Origin: Treponema sp.
GTDB taxonomy: Bacteria > Spirochaetota > Spirochaetia > Treponematales > Breznakiellaceae
Length of the DNA stretch: 17,024 nucleotides
Assembly: GCA_009786715.1 (NCBI GenBank)
Contig: WQRN01000031.1
Coordinates: 1 to 17,024, forward strand
Direction: 5' to 3'
The position numbers and the translations under genes are program-made. Below, in pieces: positions 1 to 6,447 of this stretch; position 1 is the first letter of the stretch; every line of letters starts with the position of its first letter. The notes below the pieces were generated by a model. That model was not told where the DNA came from. It ran no database searches and saw only the letters and a list, made by a program, of their open reading frames with translations.

Positions 1-59
1 TTCGCTAAATCTTCTTTTATAAAATCGCTTATAAAATCCGAGTTGTTGTTATCTGTCAT
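1..59 (-). CDS. glnS: Glutaminyl-tRNA synthetase, N-terminal fragment (putative)
   Basis: An ATG at 59 opens a frame that leaves the window after 19 codons. A strong Shine-Dalgarno AGGGAG lies at 65-70. The visible peptide contains DFISDFIKEDLA, which lines up with the N-terminal helix of bacterial GlnRS (E. coli has NFIRQIIDEDLA just before the class I HIGH-containing domain). GlnRS charges tRNA-Gln with glutamine in the cytoplasm. The stop codon of the preceding 202-residue gene (TAG at 69-71) is part of the Shine-Dalgarno, so the two genes are likely co-transcribed and translationally coupled. Only 19 residues are visible and no catalytic motif is in view, so the assignment rests on that short match. 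Confidence 0.5.
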   Translation of the reverse strand, partial: MTDNNNSDFISDFIKEDLA

Positions 60-68
60 ATTGTCTCC

Positions 69-677
69 CTAAAAATTGGTTAAATAGCAGAGACCAAGCA
101 GTAATATTGCCCAGAAAACTTTCTCGCCTTTTTCTGTATCTTTGCTGAACGATTCTATTAAATGTTCAAGCTTGCCGGCATACCACCAAAAAAGCCCCAT
201 CTGGGCGTCGATACGGAAAGTGTATTCTGTAAAGTCTTCTTTGTCGCTTTGAGCGCCGAAAAAAAGATGAGACAGTTCATCAAGAATATCACTGAATTCA
301 TTTATAGCTTTTAAATAATCTGTCTGTTCAATTTTTTCCATCAGCATAGGAATATCGTCCTGAAGCCTGCCCTTCCGGTTTTCATCGGACTTCTCTACCC
401 AAGTTTTTTTAATTAATAAATCCAGATTGTTCTGAAACTGCTCTAAAAATGTCCGCATCTCTCCGCTTTTTTTGTCCAGCGCAAGAATACGCTGATATTC
501 AATACCAATCCCAAGAACTTTGGAAAATTCACCGGCAGCCTTAATATCGGGCTTTTGCCCTCTTGTAAATCCTTCCTTCGGGAACAGGCGTTCGGCTGCC
601 TTGCGGTAATCACCGGGTATAGGAATGTTCGTAGCGGTTTGACTTCGATACATAGGTCTAATTTGCAGATAAATCAC
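69..677 (-). CDS. Conserved hypothetical protein, 202 residues
   Basis: I do not recognise this protein. It is mostly charged and probably helical. The last 15 or so residues (about 187-200, WAILLLGLCYL) form a short hydrophobic segment that could anchor the C-terminus, although it is shorter than a standard membrane helix. There is no signal peptide. The longest frame starts with GTG at 677, 27 bases after the NUDIX stop. Neither that start nor the internal ATG at 653 (residue 9) has a convincing Shine-Dalgarno, so the start is uncertain. It sits between the NUDIX gene and the putative glnS on the same strand with short gaps, which suggests one transcript. Context does not indicate a role. 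Confidence 0.7.
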   Translation of the reverse strand: MIYLQIRPMYRSQTATNIPIPGDYRKAAERLFPKEGFTRGQKPDIKAAGEFSKVLGIGIEYQRILALDKKSGEMRTFLEQFQNNLDLLIKKTWVEKSDENRKGRLQDDIPMLMEKIEQTDYLKAINEFSDILDELSHLFFGAQSDKEDFTEYTFRIDAQMGLFWWYAGKLEHLIESFSKDTEKGEKVFWAILLLGLCYLTNF

Positions 678-704
678 AATTTAGTCAATAAGGGTAAAAC
701 CCAT

Positions 705-1232
705 TTAACAATATTTTGACAAATATTCTTTAACCGCCTTTATTGTAGAAGGGAAGGCAAATTGGGTGAAGTCGATTTCCCGGGGGGCAAGGAGAATGGC
801 GGAGGTTACTTCGGCTTCTTCCAGATGAAGATCTTCAATCTTGAGATTAGGAGCGCTTACAGAGAAGTACATGTCACAGGTGTTATACTTTATACCTTTA
901 TATTCATAGACATTGGAAAATGAAGCAAACATCTGCGGTGTTGCAGGAGGCGTCCAGCCAATTTCCTCCTGTAGTTCGCGGTAAAGGCCGTCAAAAACAC
1001 CCTCGCCAATGTCAACAAAACCGCCGGGAAGATCCAGTTGCCCAACAGCCGGTTCTTTGCCGCGAACAAGAAAAAGCAGTTTCTCGCCTCCATCCTCCGG
1101 CACGCTGATAATACACCCAGTCGCGGCAGCTATGTTGTGATAATAAACAAACCCGCACTCCGTGCATCGGAACACCTTGCCTTCATCAAAGGTAATTTTT
1201 TTAGAAGCGCAGGACGGGCAATAATTGAACAT
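705..1232 (-). CDS. NUDIX hydrolase with N-terminal zinc ribbon
   Basis: The enzyme is predicted to hydrolyse a nucleoside diphosphate linked to another moiety; the substrate cannot be told from sequence. Residues 1-30 hold a four-cysteine zinc ribbon (Cys5, Cys8, Cys23, Cys26, in CPSC and CTEC). Residues 71-93 match the NUDIX box GX5EX7REUXEEXGU exactly: Gly71, Glu77, Arg85-Glu86, Glu89-Glu90, Gly92. The zinc ribbon joined to a NUDIX fold resembles NADH-pyrophosphatase-like and ADP-ribose-type hydrolases, but at 175 residues it is shorter than NudC (about 257). No Shine-Dalgarno precedes the ATG. A TATAGT hexamer lies 5 bases upstream, so the mRNA may be leaderless. The gene diverges from the lipoprotein gene at 1261 with 28 bases between start codons. 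Confidence 0.92.
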   Translation of the reverse strand: MFNYCPSCASKKITFDEGKVFRCTECGFVYYHNIAAATGCIISVPEDGGEKLLFLVRGKEPAVGQLDLPGGFVDIGEGVFDGLYRELQEEIGWTPPATPQMFASFSNVYEYKGIKYNTCDMYFSVSAPNLKIEDLHLEEAEVTSAILLAPREIDFTQFAFPSTIKAVKEYLSKYC

Positions 1233-1260
1233 ATTTTACTATATCATGTATAATATCCTT
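1225..1260 (+). promoter_or_regulatory. Divergent promoter region, leaderless-type
   Basis: Only 28 bases separate the start codons at 1232 (minus) and 1261 (plus). On the plus strand, TTGAAC (1225-1230), an 18-base spacer, TATAAT (1249-1254) and 6 bases lead directly to the ATG at 1261. On the minus strand, TATAGT (1243-1238) lies 5 bases before the ATG at 1232; its -35 is weak (TTTTCA near 1267-1262). Neither gene has a Shine-Dalgarno. With the usual 6-8 bases from -10 to +1, both transcripts would begin at or next to the start codon. Confidence 0.5.
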
Positions 1261-1654
1261 ATGAAAACACACCTATATATGAAGTTACTTCTCATTTCTC
1301 TGTGTTATGTAATAATTTCCTGTGATAAAGAAATTGATAAGGGTAATAATGATCTATATTAATAATTATTTTCTTTGGTTTTCTATAAGCGAGGATTTAA
1401 TATTACCCAATCTTGATATATCTATTGTACATAATAAATTACAAGAAAATGGTGATGGTGCTTTTTTTATAACATATTCAGATATGTTTGTACATTGGGG
1501 TTATAAAATAAATAGCAAATATTATATGATTACAGATCTAAGATCCATCGATTCTGTCGATGGACGTAACGTAAAAAAAAGAAAAGCAGTTATTGACTTC
1601 TCAAAAGGTTTTAATTTTTTAGACATGCCTCCTGAAAGGTGGCCAAAACAATGA
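1261..1654 (+). pseudogene. Frameshifted small lipoprotein, first of a related pair
   Basis: An ATG at 1261 (or 1279) starts a lipoprotein signal peptide ending in the lipobox VIISC (Cys codon 1321-1323). That frame stops at 1360-1362 after 33 codons. The next frame (+1) is open from before 1322 to the TGA at 1652-1654 and encodes about 100 more residues, ending in IDFSKG...PPERWPKQ. Joining the two needs one frame change in the AT-rich stretch around 1345-1375, giving a lipoprotein of roughly 130 residues. The C-terminal motif recurs in the next gene. The 3' frame could instead start at its own GTG (1322), but it has no Shine-Dalgarno there and would lack the lipobox. The DNA is clearly more AT-rich than the flanking housekeeping genes, which fits acquired material. 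Function unknown. Confidence 0.6.
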
Positions 1655-1908
1655 AATTTAAAATATTAATGATAGTGATAGAAATATTCCTTACAATAAC
1701 ATTATTTACTTTTCTTAGTTGTACTAGATGCTTAACCACTGATCTTTCAGATTTAAATACACATAAGGAGTTTAATGAACAAAAAAACGATACTTCTGAC
1801 ACAAAAGAATATATACTTGATTTTTCAAAAGGTGGTGAATTTTTTATAATTCCTCCTGAGCTGTGGCCAAAAGAAGAGCTAACTATACCTAAAGAAACAA
1901 ACAATTAG
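1651..1908 (+). CDS. Small lipoprotein, second of a related pair
   Basis: The ATG at 1651 overlaps the previous stop (ATGA) and has GAAAGGTGG just upstream, so I prefer it to the in-frame ATG at 1639. The 85-residue product starts with MKFKILMIVIEIF and reaches the lipobox FLSC with the lipidated Cys at residue 24, so it is predicted to be membrane-anchored outside the cytoplasm. The mature part is short and hydrophilic and ends with LDFSKGGEFFIIPPELWPK plus an acidic tail. That motif matches the C-terminus of the preceding broken gene, so the two look like diverged duplicates. I know of no family with a function for this motif. The AT-rich composition and lack of neighbours of known function suggest an accessory gene. 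Confidence 0.72.
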   Translation: MKFKILMIVIEIFLTITLFTFLSCTRCLTTDLSDLNTHKEFNEQKNDTSDTKEYILDFSKGGEFFIIPPELWPKEELTIPKETNN

Positions 1909-1975
1909 AAAGAATATACATAAAAATTTATTAAAAACACGCTTGGCTTGCCTTAAATAATTGTAAAAAATTTAA

Positions 1976-1987
1976 TATTATTAATTC
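1976..1987 (+). promoter_or_regulatory. Candidate -10 element for the thioesterase gene
   Basis: TATTAT at 1976-1981 lies 6 bases before the ATG at 1988, which has no Shine-Dalgarno. The -35 is weak (TTAAAT at 1953-1958, 17-base spacer). The surrounding DNA is very AT-rich, so chance matches are likely here and confidence is low. Confidence 0.3.
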
Positions 1988-2380
1988 ATGGAAACACAAT
2001 GCACATTGACAGTCCGCACATACGAATGTGACAGCTACAACCACGTAAATCACGCGAATTACCTGAACTATCTAGAATACGCGCGGTATGAGTTTTTAAA
2101 GGATATTGGTTTCAATTATGACAAGGCGTTTAACGCGGGTTTTGGGACTTATATTTCCCGGATGGAGATCGATTATAAAAAGCCCGCTTTTACCGACGAT
2201 GTGCTTGTCATAAAAACAAAGCCAATTAAAAAAGGCGCTGTCAGCGGCACTCTGGAACAGGAAATCAAGCGCGGAGAAGATGTAATAATCTTGGCAAAAG
2301 CTACATGGGTGTTTGTAGATTCAAAGGGGATGCCTGCAAAGATTCCGCCTGAGTGGGACTTACCCGGACTTAAACCGTGA
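1988..2380 (+). CDS. Acyl-CoA thioesterase, hot-dog fold (YbgC/FadM-like)
   Basis: The 130-residue protein has the length and pattern of the 4-hydroxybenzoyl-CoA thioesterase (YbgC/FadM) family, which hydrolyses acyl-CoA thioesters in the cytoplasm. The signature region is residues 7-36: RTYECDSYNHVNHANYLNY, then an aromatic-rich helix EYARYEFL. Asp15 aligns with the catalytic Asp of the family, and the HANYL segment is typical. The central strand segment (SRMEIDYKKPA) and the later WVFVD are also usual. The ATG at 1988 is the only sensible start and has no Shine-Dalgarno. The gene is flanked by AT-rich lipoprotein genes and a pseudogene, so no pathway partner is visible. The natural substrate is unknown. 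Confidence 0.85.
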   Translation: METQCTLTVRTYECDSYNHVNHANYLNYLEYARYEFLKDIGFNYDKAFNAGFGTYISRMEIDYKKPAFTDDVLVIKTKPIKKGAVSGTLEQEIKRGEDVIILAKATWVFVDSKGMPAKIPPEWDLPGLKP

Positions 2381-2408
2381 AAAAACCGTTGTTAGAAAGA
2401 ATTTTCAC

Positions 2409-2660
2409 ATGAAGCAATTATTAATAACGCTGCTCTCTTTACTGTAAATTTCATGCGCATCGATAACTACACAAACTTACAATTTGCAAACGCCGTTGTT
2501 TGAAGAACAAAGCGGCATTAAACTGGTTTTAATTTCAGACTTGCACAATACGAAACACGGAACAAATCAGGAGAAACTTATAAATTTAATTAAGGAAGCA
2601 AAGCCGGATCTAATCCTGCTGACAAACGACATCGGCTATGTGCCAGCCGCGCCCTCGTGA
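2409..2660 (+). pseudogene. Decayed lipoprotein metallophosphoesterase
   Basis: Reading from the ATG at 2409 gives a signal-peptide-like start (MKQLLITLLSLL), an in-frame TAA at 2445-2447, then a lipobox-like ISCAS. The frame continues with IKLVLISDLHNTKHG and KEAKPDLILLTNDI before ending at the TGA 2658-2660. The SDLH segment and the PDLILL..D segment are the first and second metal-binding blocks of calcineurin-like phosphoesterases (YkuE-type: SDLH, then PDLI..GD). The usual Gly-Asp is Asn-Asp here, and the rest of the catalytic domain (GNH and the later His motifs) is absent. So the gene carries a nonsense codon inside its signal peptide and has lost its 3' part. It fills what would otherwise be a 299-base gap before the convergent ackA. 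Confidence 0.75.
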
Positions 2661-2679
2661 TTAACCTAGAACGTAAATC

Positions 2680-4017
2680 TTATCTCGGCTTAGCCAAAAT
2701 CCCTTCAAGCTCGGGTTTCTTTTTAAGTTCGTTAGCCAACCCTTCAGCCCTACCCTTGTTAACGTAATCTTTGCTTTGGAAAGAATATTTAAAATGCGTA
2801 TGCGTGTCGTAATTGCCTTTCATTAAAGCGAAAGCGTCTTCGGTCATTACAAGTTCTTCGTCGGTTGGAATTACAAAAATGGGGATTTTTGACTCGGGTT
2901 TGCTGATTATTGTTTCGGCGTTTCTTGTGCAGGAAATTTTATTCTTTTCCGGATCAAAAACCATGCCGATGCCTTCGAGGCCGTTTAAATATTTTTCCCT
3001 CATGAACCACGCGAACTCGCCGACGCCTGCTGTAAGAACAAGCGCGTCTACCCTTCCTAAAACCGCCTGATACGCGCCGATGTATTTTTTTACATGATGC
3101 GCTTCGATATACTGAGCGCGTAATGCCAGCGCGTCTCCGGCGACTGCGGCGGCTTGAATATCGCGCCTGTCTGTGTGCTTGCCTGTTAAACCTAAAAGAC
3201 CGGATTTTTTATTAAGAGCGTTTTCTATTTCCGCAACGCTCATACCTGTCTTGCGCATAACGTAGAAAGCAAGCGAAGGGTCTAAATCGCCGGAACGTGT
3301 TCCCATAACAAGGCCTTCTAAAGGAGTCATTCCCATTGATGTGTCAAAAGAAAGCCCGTCTTTAACAGCGTTAATAGACGCGCCGTTTCCGACATGGCAA
3401 ATAATTACGTTTGTTTTAAACGGATCCTGTCCTAAAAGAACAGCGGCGCGTTTTGCGGTGTAGAGGAAACTTGTTCCGTGGAAACCGTAACGGCGCACCT
3501 GATATTTTTCATACCATTCAGTTGGGACAGCGTAAAGGTAATTTTCGGGAGGCATTGTTTGATGCCACGCAGTATCCATGATCGCGCAGTGCGGAACATT
3601 GGGAAGCACTTTTTTCGCGGCTTCAATTCCCATGATATTAGCGGGATTATGAAGGGGGCTTAGATCCTGCATTGCGGCAAATGCGCTCATCGCCGCGTCG
3701 TCTACAATTACGGATTTTGTAAACTTATCACCGCCGTGTACAACGCGGTGTCCGACAGCGGCGATAACAGACATATCTTTTAAAACGCCTGTTTCCTTGC
3801 CTGTAATAGTTTTTATAATAAGTTCGATGGCGTCGGTATGAGTCGGGCAATCCTGATTAAAGACAACTTCTTCCTTGCCTTTGGCTTTATGCGTAATAAA
3901 TGATCCGCCGATGGTTACTTTTTCTACAATACCAACAGCAAGAACATCTTTGGTTTCCCAATCAAAGACCTGATATTTCGCCGATGAAGATCCGCAATTC
4001 AATGTTAATATAATCAT
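2680..4017 (-). CDS. ackA: Acetate kinase with C-terminal extension
   Basis: Acetate kinase interconverts acetate plus ATP with acetyl phosphate plus ADP; in fermenters it makes ATP from acetyl phosphate. All key residues are present at near-canonical positions: Asn7, Ser10, Ser12 and Lys14 in NCGSSSAK; Arg91 in GHRVVHGG; Asp148 in DTAWHQTMP; His180 in RYGFHGTSF; Arg241 in GTRSGDLDP; and the acidic TDEELVM near 385-391. The nucleotide loop reads [10 protein letters not shown], where GIGEN is more usual. Length is 445 against about 400 for the family. The extra 48 or so residues follow DAFALM at the C-terminus and are charged (ends GILAKPR). A good Shine-Dalgarno AAGGCGG lies at 4024-4030. No pta is in the window, so the partner phosphotransacetylase must be elsewhere. 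Confidence 0.97.
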   Translation of the reverse strand: MIILTLNCGSSSAKYQVFDWETKDVLAVGIVEKVTIGGSFITHKAKGKEEVVFNQDCPTHTDAIELIIKTITGKETGVLKDMSVIAAVGHRVVHGGDKFTKSVIVDDAAMSAFAAMQDLSPLHNPANIMGIEAAKKVLPNVPHCAIMDTAWHQTMPPENYLYAVPTEWYEKYQVRRYGFHGTSFLYTAKRAAVLLGQDPFKTNVIICHVGNGASINAVKDGLSFDTSMGMTPLEGLVMGTRSGDLDPSLAFYVMRKTGMSVAEIENALNKKSGLLGLTGKHTDRRDIQAAAVAGDALALRAQYIEAHHVKKYIGAYQAVLGRVDALVLTAGVGEFAWFMREKYLNGLEGIGMVFDPEKNKISCTRNAETIISKPESKIPIFVIPTDEELVMTEDAFALMKGNYDTHTHFKYSFQSKDYVNKGRAEGLANELKKKPELEGILAKPR

Positions 4018-4052
4018 ATTTTACCGCCTTTTAATAAATATTACTTGTATTT

Positions 4053-4081
4053 ATAATATCACACAAAAAGAAAATCCGAAA
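4053..4081 (-). promoter_or_regulatory. Candidate ackA promoter
   Basis: On the minus strand, TTTCGG (4081-4076), a 17-base spacer and TATTAT (4058-4053) would start transcription near 4046. That leaves about 28 bases of leader containing the AAGGCGG Shine-Dalgarno. The -35 is poor, so this rests mainly on the -10 and spacing. The 123-base gap 4018-4140 holds nothing else I can identify. Confidence 0.35.
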
Positions 4082-4140
4082 GAGCGAATCTGTAACATTT
4101 CCCATAATAATAAAAATTATAAAAGCGCAGAAGATTTGGT

Positions 4141-4752
4141 TTATAATTTATTAATTCCAATAAAATACGTTTCCACAGATTCGCCCCTGCAGGCTTCGGG
4201 TTTAAAACTTTTGGCGGCTGCGAAGATTGTCTTCATTTGTTTTAAGAGACCGTCAATACCGCTGCCCTGGAAAACCTTAACCGCGAGGTTGCCGCCGGGA
4301 GCCAGAGCGCCCTGAGCGTAGGAAATCACAGTTTCGGCAAGTTCAAGAGAACGGGCGGAATCGACAATGTGATTGCCGGTAGTGCTTGGAGCGGCATCGC
4401 TGATTATAACGGAATAAGGGCCTTTAGCCAAAAGCGCTTCGCGGTTGTCATTCGCGGTAATGTCACCCTGAATAAAGAAAAAATTGCCGCCGTCAAAAAG
4501 ACCGTTGTCAAACTCCCGCGAAAGCGGGGAAAGATCGGCGGCTGCAAGAAAAGCGTTTTTGTAATTTCTAAGAACGTAAAGACTCCAGCTTCCCGGAGCG
4601 GCGCCAAGATCCAGAATACGAAGTTTTGCTGCTGTTGTTTTAAAAAGGTTAAACTTTTTGACAATTTCTATTAATTTGTAAACAGAACGCGCCGGGTATC
4701 CTTCCTTGCGCGCTTTCTGCTGCCAGTAATCTGGTTTCTTGTAATCTGTCAT
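4141..4752 (-). CDS. rlmE: 23S rRNA 2'-O-ribose methyltransferase RlmE (FtsJ)
   Basis: RlmE uses S-adenosylmethionine to methylate the 2'-O of U2552 in the A-loop of 23S rRNA, late in 50S assembly. The protein is 203 residues (E. coli 209). The SAM-binding motif I is LDLGAAPGSWSLYV at 47-60. The K-D-K-E catalytic tetrad is complete: Lys26 in SVYKL, Asp119 in ISDAAP, Lys159 in AVKVFQG and Glu194 in ESVETYFIG. The N-terminal basic segment with YW..KA...GYPARS is typical. The ATG at 4752 has no Shine-Dalgarno, but TATAAT lies 7 bases upstream. The gene is divergent from the polyprenyl synthase with only 20 bases between start codons. Confidence 0.95.
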   Translation of the reverse strand: MTDYKKPDYWQQKARKEGYPARSVYKLIEIVKKFNLFKTTAAKLRILDLGAAPGSWSLYVLRNYKNAFLAAADLSPLSREFDNGLFDGGNFFFIQGDITANDNREALLAKGPYSVIISDAAPSTTGNHIVDSARSLELAETVISYAQGALAPGGNLAVKVFQGSGIDGLLKQMKTIFAAAKSFKPEACRGESVETYFIGINKL

Positions 4753-4772
4753 TTATTTGATTATAATGGCTT
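4739..4772. promoter_or_regulatory. Overlapping divergent promoters sharing ATTATAAT
   Basis: The 20-base gap 4753-4772 contains the palindrome ATTATAAT (4760-4767), which gives a TATAAT on each strand. Plus strand: TTGTAA (4739-4744), 17 bases, TATAAT (4762-4767), 5 bases, ATG at 4773. Minus strand: TATAAT (4765-4760), 7 bases, ATG at 4752; its -35 is weak (TATACT, 4788-4783). There is no room for a Shine-Dalgarno-bearing leader on either side if these -10 elements are used. The two polymerase sites overlap almost fully, so the genes should compete for transcription. Confidence 0.55.
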
Positions 4773-5813
4773 ATGGATCAAGAGTATACACAACGAATAT
4801 CAAAAATTGATGCCGAGTTGAAATGCTGGCTATCAGAGACAACGGATTCAATCTGGGCGGAGAGAATCTTTCCCGGCATTGGAGAAAAAACAAGCGATGA
4901 GTCAAGAAAGGCTCTGACAGAACCTCTTTACGACATGCTTTCGCGCGGCGGAAAACGCTGGCGTCCTTTATTAATGACGCTTGTCTGCGAAACCTTCGGC
5001 GGCGAAGATTCCGCGATTCCCCTTACGCCTCTGGTTGAATTTTCACATAACGCAAGCCTGATTCACGACGATATCGAAGATGATTCAGACGAACGCAGAG
5101 GCAAGCCCGCGATCCATAAAACATACGGCATCGATACCGCGATAAACTCAGGATCTTTTTTCTACTTTTTATCTTCGTGCTGTCTGGAATCCAGCAATAT
5201 CGAAAACAAAGAATATATTTATAAACTTTGGATGAATTGTATGCGCACTCTTCATCTTGGTCAGGCGATGGATATTAACTGGCACCGCGACATTTCGATT
5301 ATACCCAGCATAGATGAATATTATTTAATGACCTCAATGAAAACAGGAAGTCTTGCGCGGCTTGCCGCTGAACTTGGAGCGCATATCGCCGGCGCTCCGC
5401 AGGAATCGGTAAAACAGATTGGAGACGCGGCGTGCAAAATGGGGATTGGTTTTCAAATCCTTGACGACCTGAAAAATCTAACAATCGGCATCCCTGGTAA
5501 AAAACGCGGCGACGATATTGTAGAAGGGAAAAAAGGGCTTCCCGTCCTTTTATATCTGGAGAAAAATCCGGATAAAAAAGAGAAGGTTTTTTATTCATTC
5601 CATATTGCGAAAAGAGAAGGCACCAGAGCGCCGGAAGTGGAAGATATGCTGGAAGCGCTTAACGAATCCGGCGTATTTCCGGAAACAGAAGCAAGAGGTA
5701 AGGCTTTCTTAAAAGAAGCGATGGATGTTTTTAGCTCCCACGAATATCCCGGCTGTTCAATAAACGAAAACGGACGCGCGCTTCTTAACGGTTTTCTGCA
5801 ATTGATTAACTAG
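4773..5813 (+). CDS. Trans-polyprenyl diphosphate synthase
   Basis: The enzyme condenses isopentenyl diphosphate onto an allylic diphosphate to make a trans-polyprenyl diphosphate. Conserved blocks: GGKRWRP at 59-65; first Asp-rich motif DDIED at 99-103, followed by ERRGKPAIH; LGQAMDINW at 162-170; KTGSLARLA at 190-198; and the second motif DDLKN at 231-235, followed by KKRGDDIVEGKKGLP. The second motif ends in Asn instead of the usual third Asp. That DDxxN form is known in eukaryotic-type GGPP synthases. Residues 4-5 before the first motif are small (Ala94, Ser95), which in this family suggests a product longer than farnesyl diphosphate. Chain length cannot be fixed from sequence. It is 9 bases ahead of the next gene, so co-transcription is likely. 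Confidence 0.9.
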   Translation: MDQEYTQRISKIDAELKCWLSETTDSIWAERIFPGIGEKTSDESRKALTEPLYDMLSRGGKRWRPLLMTLVCETFGGEDSAIPLTPLVEFSHNASLIHDDIEDDSDERRGKPAIHKTYGIDTAINSGSFFYFLSSCCLESSNIENKEYIYKLWMNCMRTLHLGQAMDINWHRDISIIPSIDEYYLMTSMKTGSLARLAAELGAHIAGAPQESVKQIGDAACKMGIGFQILDDLKNLTIGIPGKKRGDDIVEGKKGLPVLLYLEKNPDKKEKVFYSFHIAKREGTRAPEVEDMLEALNESGVFPETEARGKAFLKEAMDVFSSHEYPGCSINENGRALLNGFLQLIN

Positions 5814-5822
5814 GACTGTAAT

Positions 5823-6395
5823 TTGAAAGAAATGCATATAAGCGAAATATGGTCGATTCTCAAGACAAGCCACGGGAACGCCGTATTGCTTAAGCCAAAA
5901 GATATGGAAGTCGCCGTGCCGATTTTCATAGGCACTCTGGAGATGCAGTCCATTTTGATCGGAAAGGAAGGGCTGCCACTTTCCCGCCCTCATACTCACG
6001 ACCTATTTTTAGACATGCTCTCCCATGTAAATCTATCGATAAAAAAAATCGAAGTTTACGAGTTAAAAGACGATGTTTTCCATGCCCGTCTCGTTATTAC
6101 AGGCGGGGAATTTACGAAGGAAAAACCGCTTATTTTAGACAGCAGGCCTTCTGACGCATTTGCCATCGCTGCCCGTAAAAAAAGCCCCATTTATATGGCT
6201 TCTTCCATTATTGAACAAACCGGCGTTCCTATAACATTCTTTATAAATGACCTTGAAGAAGATTCCGATAATAAATACAGGCATTTAAAAGAACAGCTGG
6301 AACAGGCTGTCGCCGAGGAGGAGTACGAGCAAGCCGCGGAAATACGCGATTTGCTTAGAATTCTGGAATCTGAAGCGGAAGAGGCCGACTTATAA
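5823..6395 (+). CDS. Bifunctional nuclease family protein with C-terminal UVR motif
   Basis: Residues 4-140 form a BFN (DUF151) domain. Diagnostic segments are PIFIGTLEMQSI (33-44), RPHTHDL (55-61) and DSRPSDAFAIAAR (106-118). Plant and some bacterial members of this family have reported nuclease activity, but the role in spirochaetes is not established. Residues 153-183 form a UVR motif (LKEQLEQAV..EEYEQAAEIRDLL), the helical hairpin by which UvrB and UvrC interact. This suggests a protein-protein contact but is not proof of a repair role. The start is TTG at 5823: an AGGA at 5812-5815 sits 7 bases upstream, better than for the ATG at 5832. The gene follows the polyprenyl synthase by 9 bases. 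Confidence 0.9.
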   Translation: MKEMHISEIWSILKTSHGNAVLLKPKDMEVAVPIFIGTLEMQSILIGKEGLPLSRPHTHDLFLDMLSHVNLSIKKIEVYELKDDVFHARLVITGGEFTKEKPLILDSRPSDAFAIAARKKSPIYMASSIIEQTGVPITFFINDLEEDSDNKYRHLKEQLEQAVAEEEYEQAAEIRDLLRILESEAEEADL

Positions 6396-6412
6396 TAAAC
6401 CGGCTTATATTG

Positions 6413-6447
6413 TTGCCTAACGGAGTTAAATTCACTAAAATAATTGT
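6413..6447 (+). promoter_or_regulatory. Promoter of the LysM/M23 gene, leaderless-type
   Basis: TTGCCT (6413-6418), a 17-base spacer, TAAAAT (6436-6441) and 6 bases lead to the ATG at 6448. No Shine-Dalgarno is present. With a 6-base discriminator the transcript would begin at the A of the start codon. Confidence 0.5.

Noticed and set aside
1322..1654. Independent gene starting at GTG 1322
   Set aside because: No Shine-Dalgarno or -10 fits this start, while the upstream frame supplies a perfect lipobox; a frameshifted lipoprotein explains it better.
4369..4674. Plus-strand 101-residue frame inside rlmE
   Set aside because: Antisense to a gene with a complete catalytic tetrad; no family resemblance and no ribosome site.
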